DNA from: an uncultured Muribaculaceae bacterium
GTDB taxonomy: Bacteria > Bacteroidota > Bacteroidia > Bacteroidales > Muribaculaceae
DNA: 32,908 bases
Direction of reading: 5' to 3'
Assembly (NCBI GenBank): GCA_910578305.1
Contig: CAJTQH010000012.1
Coordinates: 1-32,908, forward strand
The notes under the pieces were generated by a model that was not told the DNA's origin, did not search any database, and saw only the letters and a list, made by a program, of their open reading frames with translations. A program made the position numbers and the translations under genes. Of this stretch, positions 15,713 to 23,067 are shown one piece after another (the first letter of the stretch is position 1; each line of letters begins with the position of its first letter).

Positions 15713-15969
15713 TGTGATGGATGGAAATTATGGTGTTATGAATATAATGGGAGAAGAGCCGGCGGCAGTCATGCGCGTAAAGCGTCATGGCATGCGGCCG
15801 CGATATGCCGGACTATGATCCGTGCATGTGATTTTTCTGACTGTGATTGTATCCTTGATGATGGTGGGGATGGAGATAAGGCAATGGATATGGTTGAAAA
15901 CATTGCCTGTATAGTGGTTTCGGTAAAGAAAAAATTCCTCCATGTGTCGATATAAAGAATATGACGTTG

Positions 15970-15977
15970 CAAAATTA
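15970..15977 (-). promoter_or_regulatory. Putative distal glnN -7 box
   Basis: Read leftward the sequence is TAATTTTG, a full TAnnTTTG match, with a TTG at 16000-16002 about 22 bp upstream. It predicts a glnN leader of about 250 nt. The same TAATTTTGCAAC string occurs upstream of recJ. Confidence 0.4.
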
Positions 15978-16218
15978 CTAATTTTCCACCTGATGGTAGC
16001 AATGTGAGAAGTAATAGTGATATGTTTAACTAAATTTAGCACTCTGGCAAATTGTCGCACTTTTTGCAAACTGGCTTACAGCTGTGAGTCGGGTACGGAT
16101 GTAACGTTGGAATTTATACAAATAAAGTGCATAAATACGGTAAATATGTGAATTTAATACAGTGCGGATGCAAAATGAAAGTGCATTGAAATGTGGATTG
16201 TAATTGCTAACTTTGTGT

Positions 16219-16348
16219 CATCAATATGAAATAAATCGCCAAAAGCGACATGCTTTTTCATAAGTGCCAATTAGACATTAGATAAAAATCCACTGACGTT
16301 AAGTACTATGTGTAAATGGTGAAGGATGCTCGTGAGAGCATCCTTCAC
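16219..16348 (+). ncRNA. Candidate small RNA divergent from glnN
   Basis: A promoter-like TTG-N19-TAACTTTG (16186-16215) would start a transcript near 16219. Nothing downstream on this strand encodes protein. The RNA would fold at 16226-16261 (inner TCGC/GCGA, outer ATGAAA/TTTCAT) and end at the 13-bp hairpin at 16319-16348. The hairpin lacks a U-run on this strand, so termination is uncertain. Treat as a hypothesis. Confidence 0.22.
16319..16348. terminator. Hairpin at the end of the lipid kinase/HExxH unit
   Basis: A perfect 13-bp stem (GTGAAGGATGCTC and its complement) with a GTGA loop begins 5 bp beyond the stop of the leftward 16353-16706 gene. Neither strand has a convincing U-tract. 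Confidence 0.5.
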
Positions 16349-16352
16349 GCGT

Positions 16353-16706
16353 TTATGAATCTCTGTTATTGCGGGTGCGCCATTGAGCGAAATGTCGTCG
16401 TTGAGCGAGATATGTGTGATCATGACCGTGGGCATAGGCTTCACGTTCAAACGATATGTTTTTGTAAGCTGTATACCACTGTCGGTGTTGCAGAAGCCTC
16501 ACGAGCCACTCCAGAAAATATAAGATGTAGAATGGCACGAAGATAAGTTCGCGCATCTGAGCCGTATGTATACGCTCATGATTGATAATGTCGGAGTCGA
16601 TCCAGCTGCTGTCACGAGTCAATATCAATCCGAATATGTTGACACAGAATCGGCGTGGCACAAACGGACAGCGTACAATGAGCGGTTTGCCCCTGCGTAG
16701 GTTCAT
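16353..16706 (-). CDS. Small membrane-associated protein with HExxH motif
   Basis: A 117-residue protein of unknown function. HERIH at 43-47 is a zincin-type HExxH, and FEREAY at 87-92 supplies a downstream Glu as in gluzincin proteases. A hydrophobic segment at about 55-71 (FVPFYILYFLEWLVRLL) probably sits in the membrane between them. An N-terminal basic stretch and C-terminal His-rich segment flank this. The ATG at 16706 is preferred over a longer frame because it overlaps the lipid kinase stop (ATGA), implying coupled translation. I recall similar short NHERIHTAQ proteins in other Bacteroidales, without assigned function. Whether it is an active metallopeptidase is inference. Confidence 0.68.
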   Translation of the reverse strand: MNLRRGKPLIVRCPFVPRRFCVNIFGLILTRDSSWIDSDIINHERIHTAQMRELIFVPFYILYFLEWLVRLLQHRQWYTAYKNISFEREAYAHGHDHTYLAQRRHFAQWRTRNNRDS

Positions 16707-17674
16707 TTCTTGAAGAGCGAGCGTATGGTGAGTCCGAGTCCGTTGACTATCGACATCATGGGGGTGAGTAACGGGCGTATCGGGGTGTCGCATCCTGGTG
16801 TGAATATGCTTAAGCTGTGTTCATGGCACTTCACGTCAAGGCATGAGTCGAGTATTAGCGGCTCGCCGTCGATATGCGCCGGGCCTGGATTTTTGCGCTC
16901 AATAGTGATGTCGTGGGCACGGAATGTATGTATGAGCATATTTTTCTCTATGGAGCCGAGCATGAGGTCAAGTCCGACGAGCGCAGTCGAAAGAATGTTG
17001 CCGTAATGTATTATGGTCACATCGAGAAGACCGTCGTTGATCGATGCGTTTGGCGCTATGTAGGCATTGTTGCCATATTGTGACGCATTGCATACGGCCA
17101 CCACAAAAGCATGTTCAGTGATGATATTCCCATTTGCACGGATCACATATTCTTCAGGTTTGTAGGTTATGTATTCCTTGAAGGTATTGCGTAGGTAAGT
17201 GTACTTGCCACGGTGTTTGGACTTGGCGAATTTGTGGCTTACAGCGGCGTCGAATCCTGTACCGAATGTACAGAAAAACGGGCGTCCGTTTACGCTCCCG
17301 TGATCACAGATTTCAGCCCGTCCGTCGGCTATGATGTCAATGGCGGCGCGCACATCGACAGGGATGTTCAGATGACGGGCCAGGCCGTTGCCTGAGCCGC
17401 ATGGGATGATGCCGAGTGTGACACCGGTATCGCATAGAGCTGTAGCGGTCTCGTTGATTGTGCCGTCGCCACCGGCGGCAATCACTATGTCGTAACCGTT
17501 GGCAGCGGCCTCGCGTGCAAGATTGGTGGCATCGCCTGCCGCTTTAGTCCATACAGTATCAACTTTGATGCCATTTTGGGCCAATCGCTCTGTTACAAGT
17601 ACATCCAGATTCTTTTTATTGGAAGTGCCTGATATGGGGTTGATGATGAGTAATGCTTGCTTGGTGTCCATCAT
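16703..17674 (-). CDS. Diacylglycerol/lipid kinase family protein
   Basis: A 323-residue cytoplasmic or membrane-peripheral kinase of the DAGK catalytic family (DgkB/YegS/BmrU type), which phosphorylates diacylglycerol or a related lipid with ATP. It shows INPISGTSNK near 11-20, the nucleotide-binding GGDGTINE at 68-75, GSGNGLARHL at 93-102, and the C-terminal HIDGEP segment typical of the family. The exact lipid substrate cannot be told from sequence. Its stop codon overlaps the start of the HExxH mini-protein, and the ABC ATPase gene lies 64 bp upstream on the same strand, so it is the middle of a leftward cluster. It could use either of two adjacent ATG codons. Confidence 0.9.
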   Translation of the reverse strand: MMDTKQALLIINPISGTSNKKNLDVLVTERLAQNGIKVDTVWTKAAGDATNLAREAAANGYDIVIAAGGDGTINETATALCDTGVTLGIIPCGSGNGLARHLNIPVDVRAAIDIIADGRAEICDHGSVNGRPFFCTFGTGFDAAVSHKFAKSKHRGKYTYLRNTFKEYITYKPEEYVIRANGNIITEHAFVVAVCNASQYGNNAYIAPNASINDGLLDVTIIHYGNILSTALVGLDLMLGSIEKNMLIHTFRAHDITIERKNPGPAHIDGEPLILDSCLDVKCHEHSLSIFTPGCDTPIRPLLTPMMSIVNGLGLTIRSLFKK

Positions 17675-17738
17675 GGATATCTATAGGTATAATGCAGGTG
17701 CAAATATAGGTATAAAGTGGCAATTATGCACACAAATA

Positions 17739-18512
17739 TCAGCGGAAGTCCATTGCTGCCGGATCGAAGCGCACATTGCGCCCGGGAAACAGATTGTCCA
17801 TTTCTCCTGATGCTATGATGTGCGATTTCGTTCCGCTTGCCAGTGGTGCGCCTTTGCGCATGAGCCACAGATCGTCCGATATGCTCAAAGCCTGACCTAC
17901 ATCATGAGTACTCAGAAGTATGGCTGTGGAAAACTCTTTGGCAAGTCGCGATAGAAGTCTCATGACGTCGAGTCGGCTGGCCACGTCGAGAAATGAGGTC
18001 GGTTCGTCGAGCATCATCACCGGAGTGCGCTGTGCCAGTGCGCGTGCTATCATCACTTTCTGTCGTTCGCCGTCGCTCAGTGTTGCCATATAGCGGCTGG
18101 ACAGAGCGGCGATGCCTACGGCTTCGATGCTTTCGTTTACTATGTCGCGGTCTTCAGCCGACAGGCGGCCGAAGAAGCCTGTATAGGGCTGCCGGCCAAG
18201 AGCGGTAACCTCTTCTACGGTGAGTGCGCCGGCATTGGTGTCCGACGTGTGTACCACGCTGATCAGGCGCGCCAGTTCAGTACGCGACATTCTGTCGAGA
18301 TCATGCCCGGCTATGATGACGCTGCCCGATAGCGGTGATTGCTGTGATGCCAGTGTGCGCAGCAGTGTGCTTTTGCCGGCGCCGTTGGCTCCGAGCAGAC
18401 ATGTGACTTTCCCGGCGTGCATATCCACATTGATGTCGTCTGTCACTACTGTCTCGTTATGTCCCTGACGGTAGCCGGTGGTGAGGTGGCGGGTCGATAA
18501 TATGGCAGTCAT
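17739..18512 (-). CDS. ABC transporter ATP-binding protein, FecE/BtuD type
   Basis: A 257-residue ATPase powering an importer for cobalamin, heme or ferric siderophore. It contains Walker A GANGAGKST at 41-49, signature LSDGERQ at 145-151, Walker B with VMMLDEPTSFLD at 165-176, and the H-loop STHDVGQ near 202-208. Its ATG overlaps the permease stop (TGATG), so both subunits are made together. The substrate is probably delivered by the solute-binding lipoprotein encoded at 11562, though that link is an inference from family fit only. Confidence 0.92.
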   Translation of the reverse strand: MTAILSTRHLTTGYRQGHNETVVTDDINVDMHAGKVTCLLGANGAGKSTLLRTLASQQSPLSGSVIIAGHDLDRMSRTELARLISVVHTSDTNAGALTVEEVTALGRQPYTGFFGRLSAEDRDIVNESIEAVGIAALSSRYMATLSDGERQKVMIARALAQRTPVMMLDEPTSFLDVASRLDVMRLLSRLAKEFSTAILLSTHDVGQALSISDDLWLMRKGAPLASGTKSHIIASGEMDNLFPGRNVRFDPAAMDFR

Positions 18513-19549
18513 CAGTCAAAATACATGAGTTTCTTACGGTTGAGTATCACATATAGCACTATCGGGACTCCGATTATAGGAGTGATGGCATTGATGGGTA
18601 TGGAACCGCCCTCGCCGAAGGCCACCGCTATAAACGCGCATAAAAGTGCGGTAGCGGCACCGGCCAGTGCTGTGGCCGGAAGTAAAACCGCATGATGAGA
18701 TGTGCGCATCATAATTCGGGCTATGTGTGGCACTATGAGACCAAGAAAGCCTATCGGACCGCAGAATGCTGTGACAAAAGCCGTGAGGGTGCCTGAGGAT
18801 AGGAGCAGCCACAGACGTGTGCGCTGTATGGCCACCCCCATGCTTTCGGCATAGCGCTCGCCGAGCAGCATGGCGTTGAGGGGTTTGATCAGCAGCATGG
18901 ACAGCACGATTATGGGGAGTGTCACTGCGGCGAATATGCCGCTGCGGGCAAGTGAACCGCCGGCAAATGATCCCAGACCCCAGATGGCGTATGAGTAGAC
19001 TCCTTCCTGCGATGAATAATAATTGAGAAGCGCTATGGCCGATGAGGCAAAATAGCCCACAAGTATGCCTACGATTAGTAGCATGGTGGCTGACCGTACC
19101 ATGCGGCTCATGACAAGTAGCACCACCATCACCGCGCATGCACCGGCAAGCGCACCGGCCAATATGTTGAGATACTGTCCCCACTCTTCGGCCATTATAC
19201 CGCCGAGAGCGAGTATCATTACTGCCACACCGAGCGATGCTCCGGTGGATATGCCGAGTATCGAAGGGCCTGCGAGCGGATTGTTGAAGCACGTCTGCAA
19301 CAGAAGTCCGGCCACCGCAAGTGCGGCACCGGCTACTGCTGATGTCACCACCATGGGTACTCGTGTTTCGGTGACAATGACACGCCACGATTCTTTTGCG
19401 ACTTCATTGCCGGTCAGAGAGTCCCATACGCCAGAGGCAGGTATGTCTACCGATCCTGTGAGCAGACAGCCCAGTGCTGCCGACACAGCCACAATGATCA
19501 GAATTCCTGTCATTATGGTTTTACGTCGATTTGATATATATTGCCGCAT
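18512..19549 (-). CDS. FecCD/BtuC-type ABC transporter permease
   Basis: A membrane permease of about 345 residues with roughly ten hydrophobic helices. Family motifs include GSVDIPASGVW near the N-terminus, RVPMVVTSAVAGAALAVAG (the RxPR-like first loop), NPLAGPSILGISTGASLG, and GPIGFLGLIVPHIAR near the C-terminal coupling region. The start at 19549 is preferred to a longer frame from 19594 because a promoter box lies between them; 19513 is also possible and would give 333 residues. It is first in a unit with the ATPase, then the lipid kinase and the HExxH protein. No cobalamin riboswitch fits in the roughly 60 bp before it. Confidence 0.9.
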   Translation of the reverse strand: MRQYISNRRKTIMTGILIIVAVSAALGCLLTGSVDIPASGVWDSLTGNEVAKESWRVIVTETRVPMVVTSAVAGAALAVAGLLLQTCFNNPLAGPSILGISTGASLGVAVMILALGGIMAEEWGQYLNILAGALAGACAVMVVLLVMSRMVRSATMLLIVGILVGYFASSAIALLNYYSSQEGVYSYAIWGLGSFAGGSLARSGIFAAVTLPIIVLSMLLIKPLNAMLLGERYAESMGVAIQRTRLWLLLSSGTLTAFVTAFCGPIGFLGLIVPHIARIMMRTSHHAVLLPATALAGAATALLCAFIAVAFGEGGSIPINAITPIIGVPIVLYVILNRKKLMYFD

Positions 19550-19562
19550 TTGTATCACGGTG

Positions 19563-19570
19563 CAAAAGTA
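19563..19570 (-). promoter_or_regulatory. Putative permease-operon -7 box
   Basis: Read leftward the sequence is TACTTTTG, matching TAnnTTTG, 13 bp before the ATG at 19549. It gives a leader of about 10 nt, or about 45 nt if translation begins at 19513. Confidence 0.45.
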
Positions 19571-19623
19571 ATGAAAAACTACGACATGACGCATTTATCG
19601 ACACTGAGACCTGTGCCGTGCCG

Positions 19624-19703
19624 TAACTTTGTACCCGAAAATAAAATTCAGGCACTGCAACCTTGCAGAATCTGAGCCCGGCGAAATTCCGGTGTTAACT
19701 TTG
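19624..19703 (+). promoter_or_regulatory. Two TAACTTTG boxes upstream of the VWA gene
   Basis: Identical -7-like boxes occur at 19624-19631 and 19696-19703. The second gives a leader of about 40 nt. Neither has a clear TTTG at -33. A small inverted repeat (CCGG...CCGG) lies just before the proximal box. Confidence 0.4.
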
Positions 19704-19746
19704 CGGTGTTAATAAGTATCTCTAACCCTTTAAACATATTCTAATC

Positions 19747-20415
19747 ATGAAATCAACCACAACCAAGACCGTGTACAATCTGATAATTCTCGACCGCAGC
19801 GGCTCTATGGGCAGCATTGCTTCCGAGGCGATAGCCGGAGTAAACGAAACTGTGGGCACCATACGTGCCGCAGGTAAGGCCACAGGCATGGAACAGCGTG
19901 TGAGCATAGTGACATTCTGTGGTTGCTCCACCTCTTACTTCTGCCGCAATGTCGATGTGGATGATGTGCCGGTGATGACAGGCAAGGATTACCGGCCATG
20001 TTGTTCGACTCCTCTTTACGATGCCATGGGCGGCGCGCTGACAGCTCTACGAGAATCGGTGTCGCAAAGTCGTGATGCTGCGGTTTCGGTGACTATAATC
20101 ACTGATGGCTATGAAAACGCGTCGACTAACTGGAGCGGAGAGTCTGTCAAGGCATTGGTAAGTCTGCTTAAAGCCGACGGGTGGTTATTTGCCTACATAG
20201 GTGCCAATCAGGATGTGGAGTCGGTGAGCTTCAGCCTGTCTATCGACAATGCCATGGCTTTCAAAGCCACTGCCGGAGGTACAAAATCCATGTTTGAACG
20301 TGAGCGTTCGGCCCGCCGCCGATGGATGGATATGGTAAAAGACGGCCAGGCACTCGAGTGTGCGACAGGATATTTCGATGACATCAACGACGATACAGAC
20401 CTGTCCGATCGCTGA
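19747..20415 (+). CDS. VWA-domain protein
   Basis: A 222-residue cytoplasmic protein consisting almost entirely of a von Willebrand factor A domain. The metal-ion-dependent adhesion site is complete: DRSGS at 16-20, Thr89 in CCSTPLYDAMG, and Asp120 in IITDGYEN. No signal peptide or membrane segment is present. Stand-alone VWA proteins of this kind often work in protein complexes, for example with chaperone ATPases, but no partner is recognised here. The next gene, an unknown 361-residue protein, has its own promoter 76 bp downstream. Function is therefore unassigned, though the domain call is secure. Confidence 0.85.
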   Translation: MKSTTTKTVYNLIILDRSGSMGSIASEAIAGVNETVGTIRAAGKATGMEQRVSIVTFCGCSTSYFCRNVDVDDVPVMTGKDYRPCCSTPLYDAMGGALTALRESVSQSRDAAVSVTIITDGYENASTNWSGESVKALVSLLKADGWLFAYIGANQDVESVSFSLSIDNAMAFKATAGGTKSMFERERSARRRWMDMVKDGQALECATGYFDDINDDTDLSDR

Positions 20416-20430
20416 TAGTGCGTCGGAGGG

Positions 20431-20461
20431 TTGTGTACCGACGTAATAATAGTTATTTTTG
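20431..20461 (+). promoter_or_regulatory. Promoter of the 20492 gene (TTG-N20-TATTTTTG)
   Basis: TTG at 20431-20433 is followed by 20 bp and TATTTTTG at 20454-20461, a good Bacteroidetes match with a leader of about 27 nt. It suggests the gene can be expressed independently of the VWA gene. Confidence 0.6.
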
Positions 20462-20491
20462 TAAACACATATATATACGTATCTACGACTT

Positions 20492-21577
20492 ATGACAGAT
20501 CTCCGACTGAATTTGTTGATGCCCCGGTTGCGACAGTTGCGACCGGGCTTCATTGCCCTGATAGTGCCTCATGGCTCTGTTGATAATCATAGCGGCATGT
20601 TGTTTTCCGATATAGCAGTGCGGTTGGGCATGCGTTTCGAGCGTCAGATAATCGGTGCTGATGAGGTGTCCGGACATGGTTATGTGGCTGTACGCAGGAT
20701 ATCGGTTATTGACAGTCGCTTTGAAGGCTATGCTGTGGTTCCGCTCGACAGGGTGGGCGATGCCTCCGATGCAGCTGCATTTTTGCGCCGTCAGATCGAG
20801 GATGTGCTCAATCCGTCTCCGCAGACGCTGGTGGTGTACAATCCTCGCGGCGGTTTTTTTAGACGTGCCATGATCGGATTTACGGCGTCGTCCATAGATG
20901 CCGACGGCTGCGATGAAGATATGGCGGCAGATGATTTTTCTTACGACAATCTTGAATGCAATGTCTGCTCCCCGATGCCGTCGCCATATATGGAGCCTGA
21001 GTCTGAGGAATCGGATGATTGTCTTGACAATGAGAAGAAAATCTGGGTCGACCGTCTGACATCGCTCGTGCTTCAGTATGTGAGTCACTTCCATGAGTCG
21101 CCGCCCATGCATGTGCTTGAGCGTGAGATTCGGGGTAAACTCATGCTTGGAGCCGACGGGTTGTCGGACATACATGTCAGTAACGACATGCGCATATATC
21201 TGCCGGGATTCAATGAGATGGAATTGCTTATGACTCCCCTTGCGCGTACGGTGTATCTGCTTTTTCTGTGCTATCCCGACGGGATTGTGCTGAAAAATAT
21301 ATCCGACTATACCTATCTGCTTGGCGAGATATATTCGATGGTGAAGCCGGGATGCGATGAGCGTCTTGCCTGTCAGTCGATAGCCGAACTGGTGGATCCG
21401 ATGGGTGAGTCGTTGCAGCAGAAGCTGTCGCTCACGCGCAGAGCCGTGCGTCGACAGATACTCGACCCCGACATGGCGAAGCGTTACATGATATCGGGCA
21501 CTCGCGGCGGAGTGTATGGCATAGGGGTGGATGCCTCAATGATAAAGTTGCCCGACGCACTGACGCGTCTTAGGTGA
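20492..21577 (+). CDS. Unknown Bacteroidales protein, two-domain
   Basis: A 361-residue protein I cannot assign to a known function. Residues about 15-140 form a folded N-terminal half with alternating strands (GFIALIVPHGSV, TLVVYNPRGGFFRR). An acidic, low-complexity linker covers about 140-185. Residues about 205-361 form a second domain: IYLPGFNEMELLMTPLARTVYLLFLCYPDGIVLKN in pieces of MTPLARTVYLLFL and YPDGI, then a RxxIxxxD helix and MISGTRGG near the end. From memory, the second domain resembles short conserved Bacteroidales hypothetical proteins (TPLxKTVYLxFLxHPEGI). No signal peptide or membrane helix. The preceding VWA gene and this one may be functionally linked, but that is only proximity. 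Confidence 0.75.
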   Translation: MTDLRLNLLMPRLRQLRPGFIALIVPHGSVDNHSGMLFSDIAVRLGMRFERQIIGADEVSGHGYVAVRRISVIDSRFEGYAVVPLDRVGDASDAAAFLRRQIEDVLNPSPQTLVVYNPRGGFFRRAMIGFTASSIDADGCDEDMAADDFSYDNLECNVCSPMPSPYMEPESEESDDCLDNEKKIWVDRLTSLVLQYVSHFHESPPMHVLEREIRGKLMLGADGLSDIHVSNDMRIYLPGFNEMELLMTPLARTVYLLFLCYPDGIVLKNISDYTYLLGEIYSMVKPGCDERLACQSIAELVDPMGESLQQKLSLTRRAVRRQILDPDMAKRYMISGTRGGVYGIGVDASMIKLPDALTRLR

Positions 21578-21636
21578 AATGTGGCCATTTGACTCTTGTG
21601 GCGCAAATATGATTATGAATTGATGGAAATAATGAG

Positions 21637-21644
21637 TAACTTTG
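21637..21644 (+). promoter_or_regulatory. Putative ychF -7 box
   Basis: TAACTTTG matches TAnnTTTG and gives a leader of about 37 nt to the ATG at 21685. Confidence 0.45.
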
Positions 21645-21684
21645 TGGGCTAAATCAGAAGTTACACCTTTAATATATAATATTC

Positions 21685-22788
21685 ATGGCATTGCAATGCG
21701 GTATCGTGGGACTCCCCAATGTGGGTAAATCCACTCTTTTCAACTGTCTGTCTAACGCTAAGGCTCAGTCGGCCAACTTCCCTTTCTGTACTATTGAGCC
21801 CAATGTGGGTGTGATTACAGTGCCGGACGACCGACTTACAAAACTCGTGGAGATGTGCAATCCCCGTAGTGTGGTTCCCGCTACTGTGGAGATTGTGGAT
21901 ATCGCCGGGCTGGTGAAAGGTGCCAGCAAGGGTGAGGGCCTCGGGAACAAGTTTTTGGCCAATATACGCGAGACCGATGCCATATTGCACGTGCTCAGAT
22001 GCTTCGATGACGACAATATAACACATGTCGACGGCACGGTAGATCCTGTTCGGGATAAAGAGATCATAGACTATGAACTTCTGATAAAAGATTTGGAGAC
22101 TGTCGAAAGCCGTATTGCAAAAACTCAGAAGCAGGCACAGACAGGCGGCGACAAGATAGCCAAGATGCAGTATGAAGTACTGCTTAAATATCAGGAAGCC
22201 CTGCAGTGCGGTAAGCCGGCACGATCGGTAGAGCTTGATACTCCCGACGAGCAGCGGTTTGCTCGCGATATGTTTCTGCTTACAAATAAGCCGGTGATGT
22301 ATGTGTGCAACGTCGACGACGCATCTGCTGCTACCGGCAATGCCTATGTGGAAGCAGTACGCGAGGCCGTGAAAGATGAGGGGGCGCAGATACTTGTTGT
22401 AGCCGCTCAGACCGAGGCTGAGATTGCCGAGCTGGATACATTCGAGGATCGTCAGGAGTTTCTGGCCGAGATCGGACTTCAGGAGTCGGGCGTGGCGCGC
22501 CTGATACGTGCCGCCTATGCATTGCTCGACCTTCAGACTTATTTTACTGCCGGAGAGGATGAAGTGCGTGCATGGACATTCATGCGCGGAAGCAAGGCTC
22601 CGAAATGTGCCGGTATCATCCACACTGACTTTGAAAAAGGATTTATCCGCGCCGAAGTGATAAAATATGACGATTATGTGACTCTTGGCAGTGAAGCTGC
22701 CGTGCGTCAGGCCGGCAAAATGAATGTCGAGGGCAAGGAATATATTGTGCAGGACGGTGATATCATGCACTTCCTGTTCAATGTCTGA
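21685..22788 (+). CDS. ychF: Redox-regulated ATPase/GTPase YchF
   Basis: A 367-residue Obg-family P-loop protein, universally conserved, that binds ATP in preference to GTP and associates with ribosomes. It has the P-loop GLPNVGKST at 9-17, the switch region DIAGLVKGASKGEGLGNKFL, a central coiled-coil segment near 125-175, NKPVMYVCNVDD in place of a canonical NKxD, and a C-terminal TGS domain (about 280-365) with AWTFMRGSKAPKCAGIIHTD split as FMRGSKAPKCAG and IHTDFEKGFIRAEV. Ends DGDIMHFLFNV as in other YchF proteins. Single gene with its own promoter and terminator. Confidence 0.96.
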   Translation: MALQCGIVGLPNVGKSTLFNCLSNAKAQSANFPFCTIEPNVGVITVPDDRLTKLVEMCNPRSVVPATVEIVDIAGLVKGASKGEGLGNKFLANIRETDAILHVLRCFDDDNITHVDGTVDPVRDKEIIDYELLIKDLETVESRIAKTQKQAQTGGDKIAKMQYEVLLKYQEALQCGKPARSVELDTPDEQRFARDMFLLTNKPVMYVCNVDDASAATGNAYVEAVREAVKDEGAQILVVAAQTEAEIAELDTFEDRQEFLAEIGLQESGVARLIRAAYALLDLQTYFTAGEDEVRAWTFMRGSKAPKCAGIIHTDFEKGFIRAEVIKYDDYVTLGSEAAVRQAGKMNVEGKEYIVQDGDIMHFLFNV

Positions 22789-22821
22789 TCGATTCTGAAT
22801 ACCGGTTCCGGACATACGACA

Positions 22822-22855
22822 AAGGATGAATCTTACCGGAGTAAGACTCATCCTT
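22822..22855 (+). terminator. Terminator hairpin after ychF
   Basis: AAGGATGA and CTTAC pair with GTAAG and TCATCCTT around a CGGA loop, with a small internal mismatch. It starts about 33 bp after the ychF stop. The rest of the gap to recQ (22856-23067) shows nothing I can identify. Confidence 0.65.
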
Positions 22856-23067
22856 GCCGTTTCAACTATTTATTTATGAGAGCCCTAATATCTAATACTC
22901 ACTATCCGATATTAAGGACGAGGGATGTCGGATGATGTAATTGAAGGCGTGATTTTGTGTGCCGTTCAGATTACATTGTTACAACAAACCACCTGTGGCA
23001 TAGTCAGTGCCAAATGAACTAAAAGAGATTAAAAAGTGTGAAGTGAAGCGGCTTTCAGAGGGATGTT

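Larger units (their letters stand above)
15713..16352. other. 640-bp non-coding region upstream of glnN
   Basis: No credible protein-coding frame was seen. The left half holds the likely glnN leader and promoter. The right half holds a rightward promoter-like pair (TTG at 16186-16188, TAACTTTG at 16208-16215, spacer 19 bp), a small stem-loop at 16226-16261 and a strong hairpin at 16319-16348. No glutamine or other known riboswitch was recognised. Confidence 0.6.

Noticed and set aside
15713..16352. Sigma-54 promoter for glnN
   Set aside because: A TTGGCAC-like string exists near 16264 on the minus strand, but the GG and GC pairs are not at the required 10-bp spacing.
19550..19746. Cobalamin riboswitch upstream of the permease operon
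   Set aside because: The leader is under about 50 nt and no B12-box-like sequence is visible; the space is too short for the element.
21661..22851. 396-codon open frame antisense to ychF
   Set aside because: It mirrors ychF in the opposite strand and has no recognisable domain.
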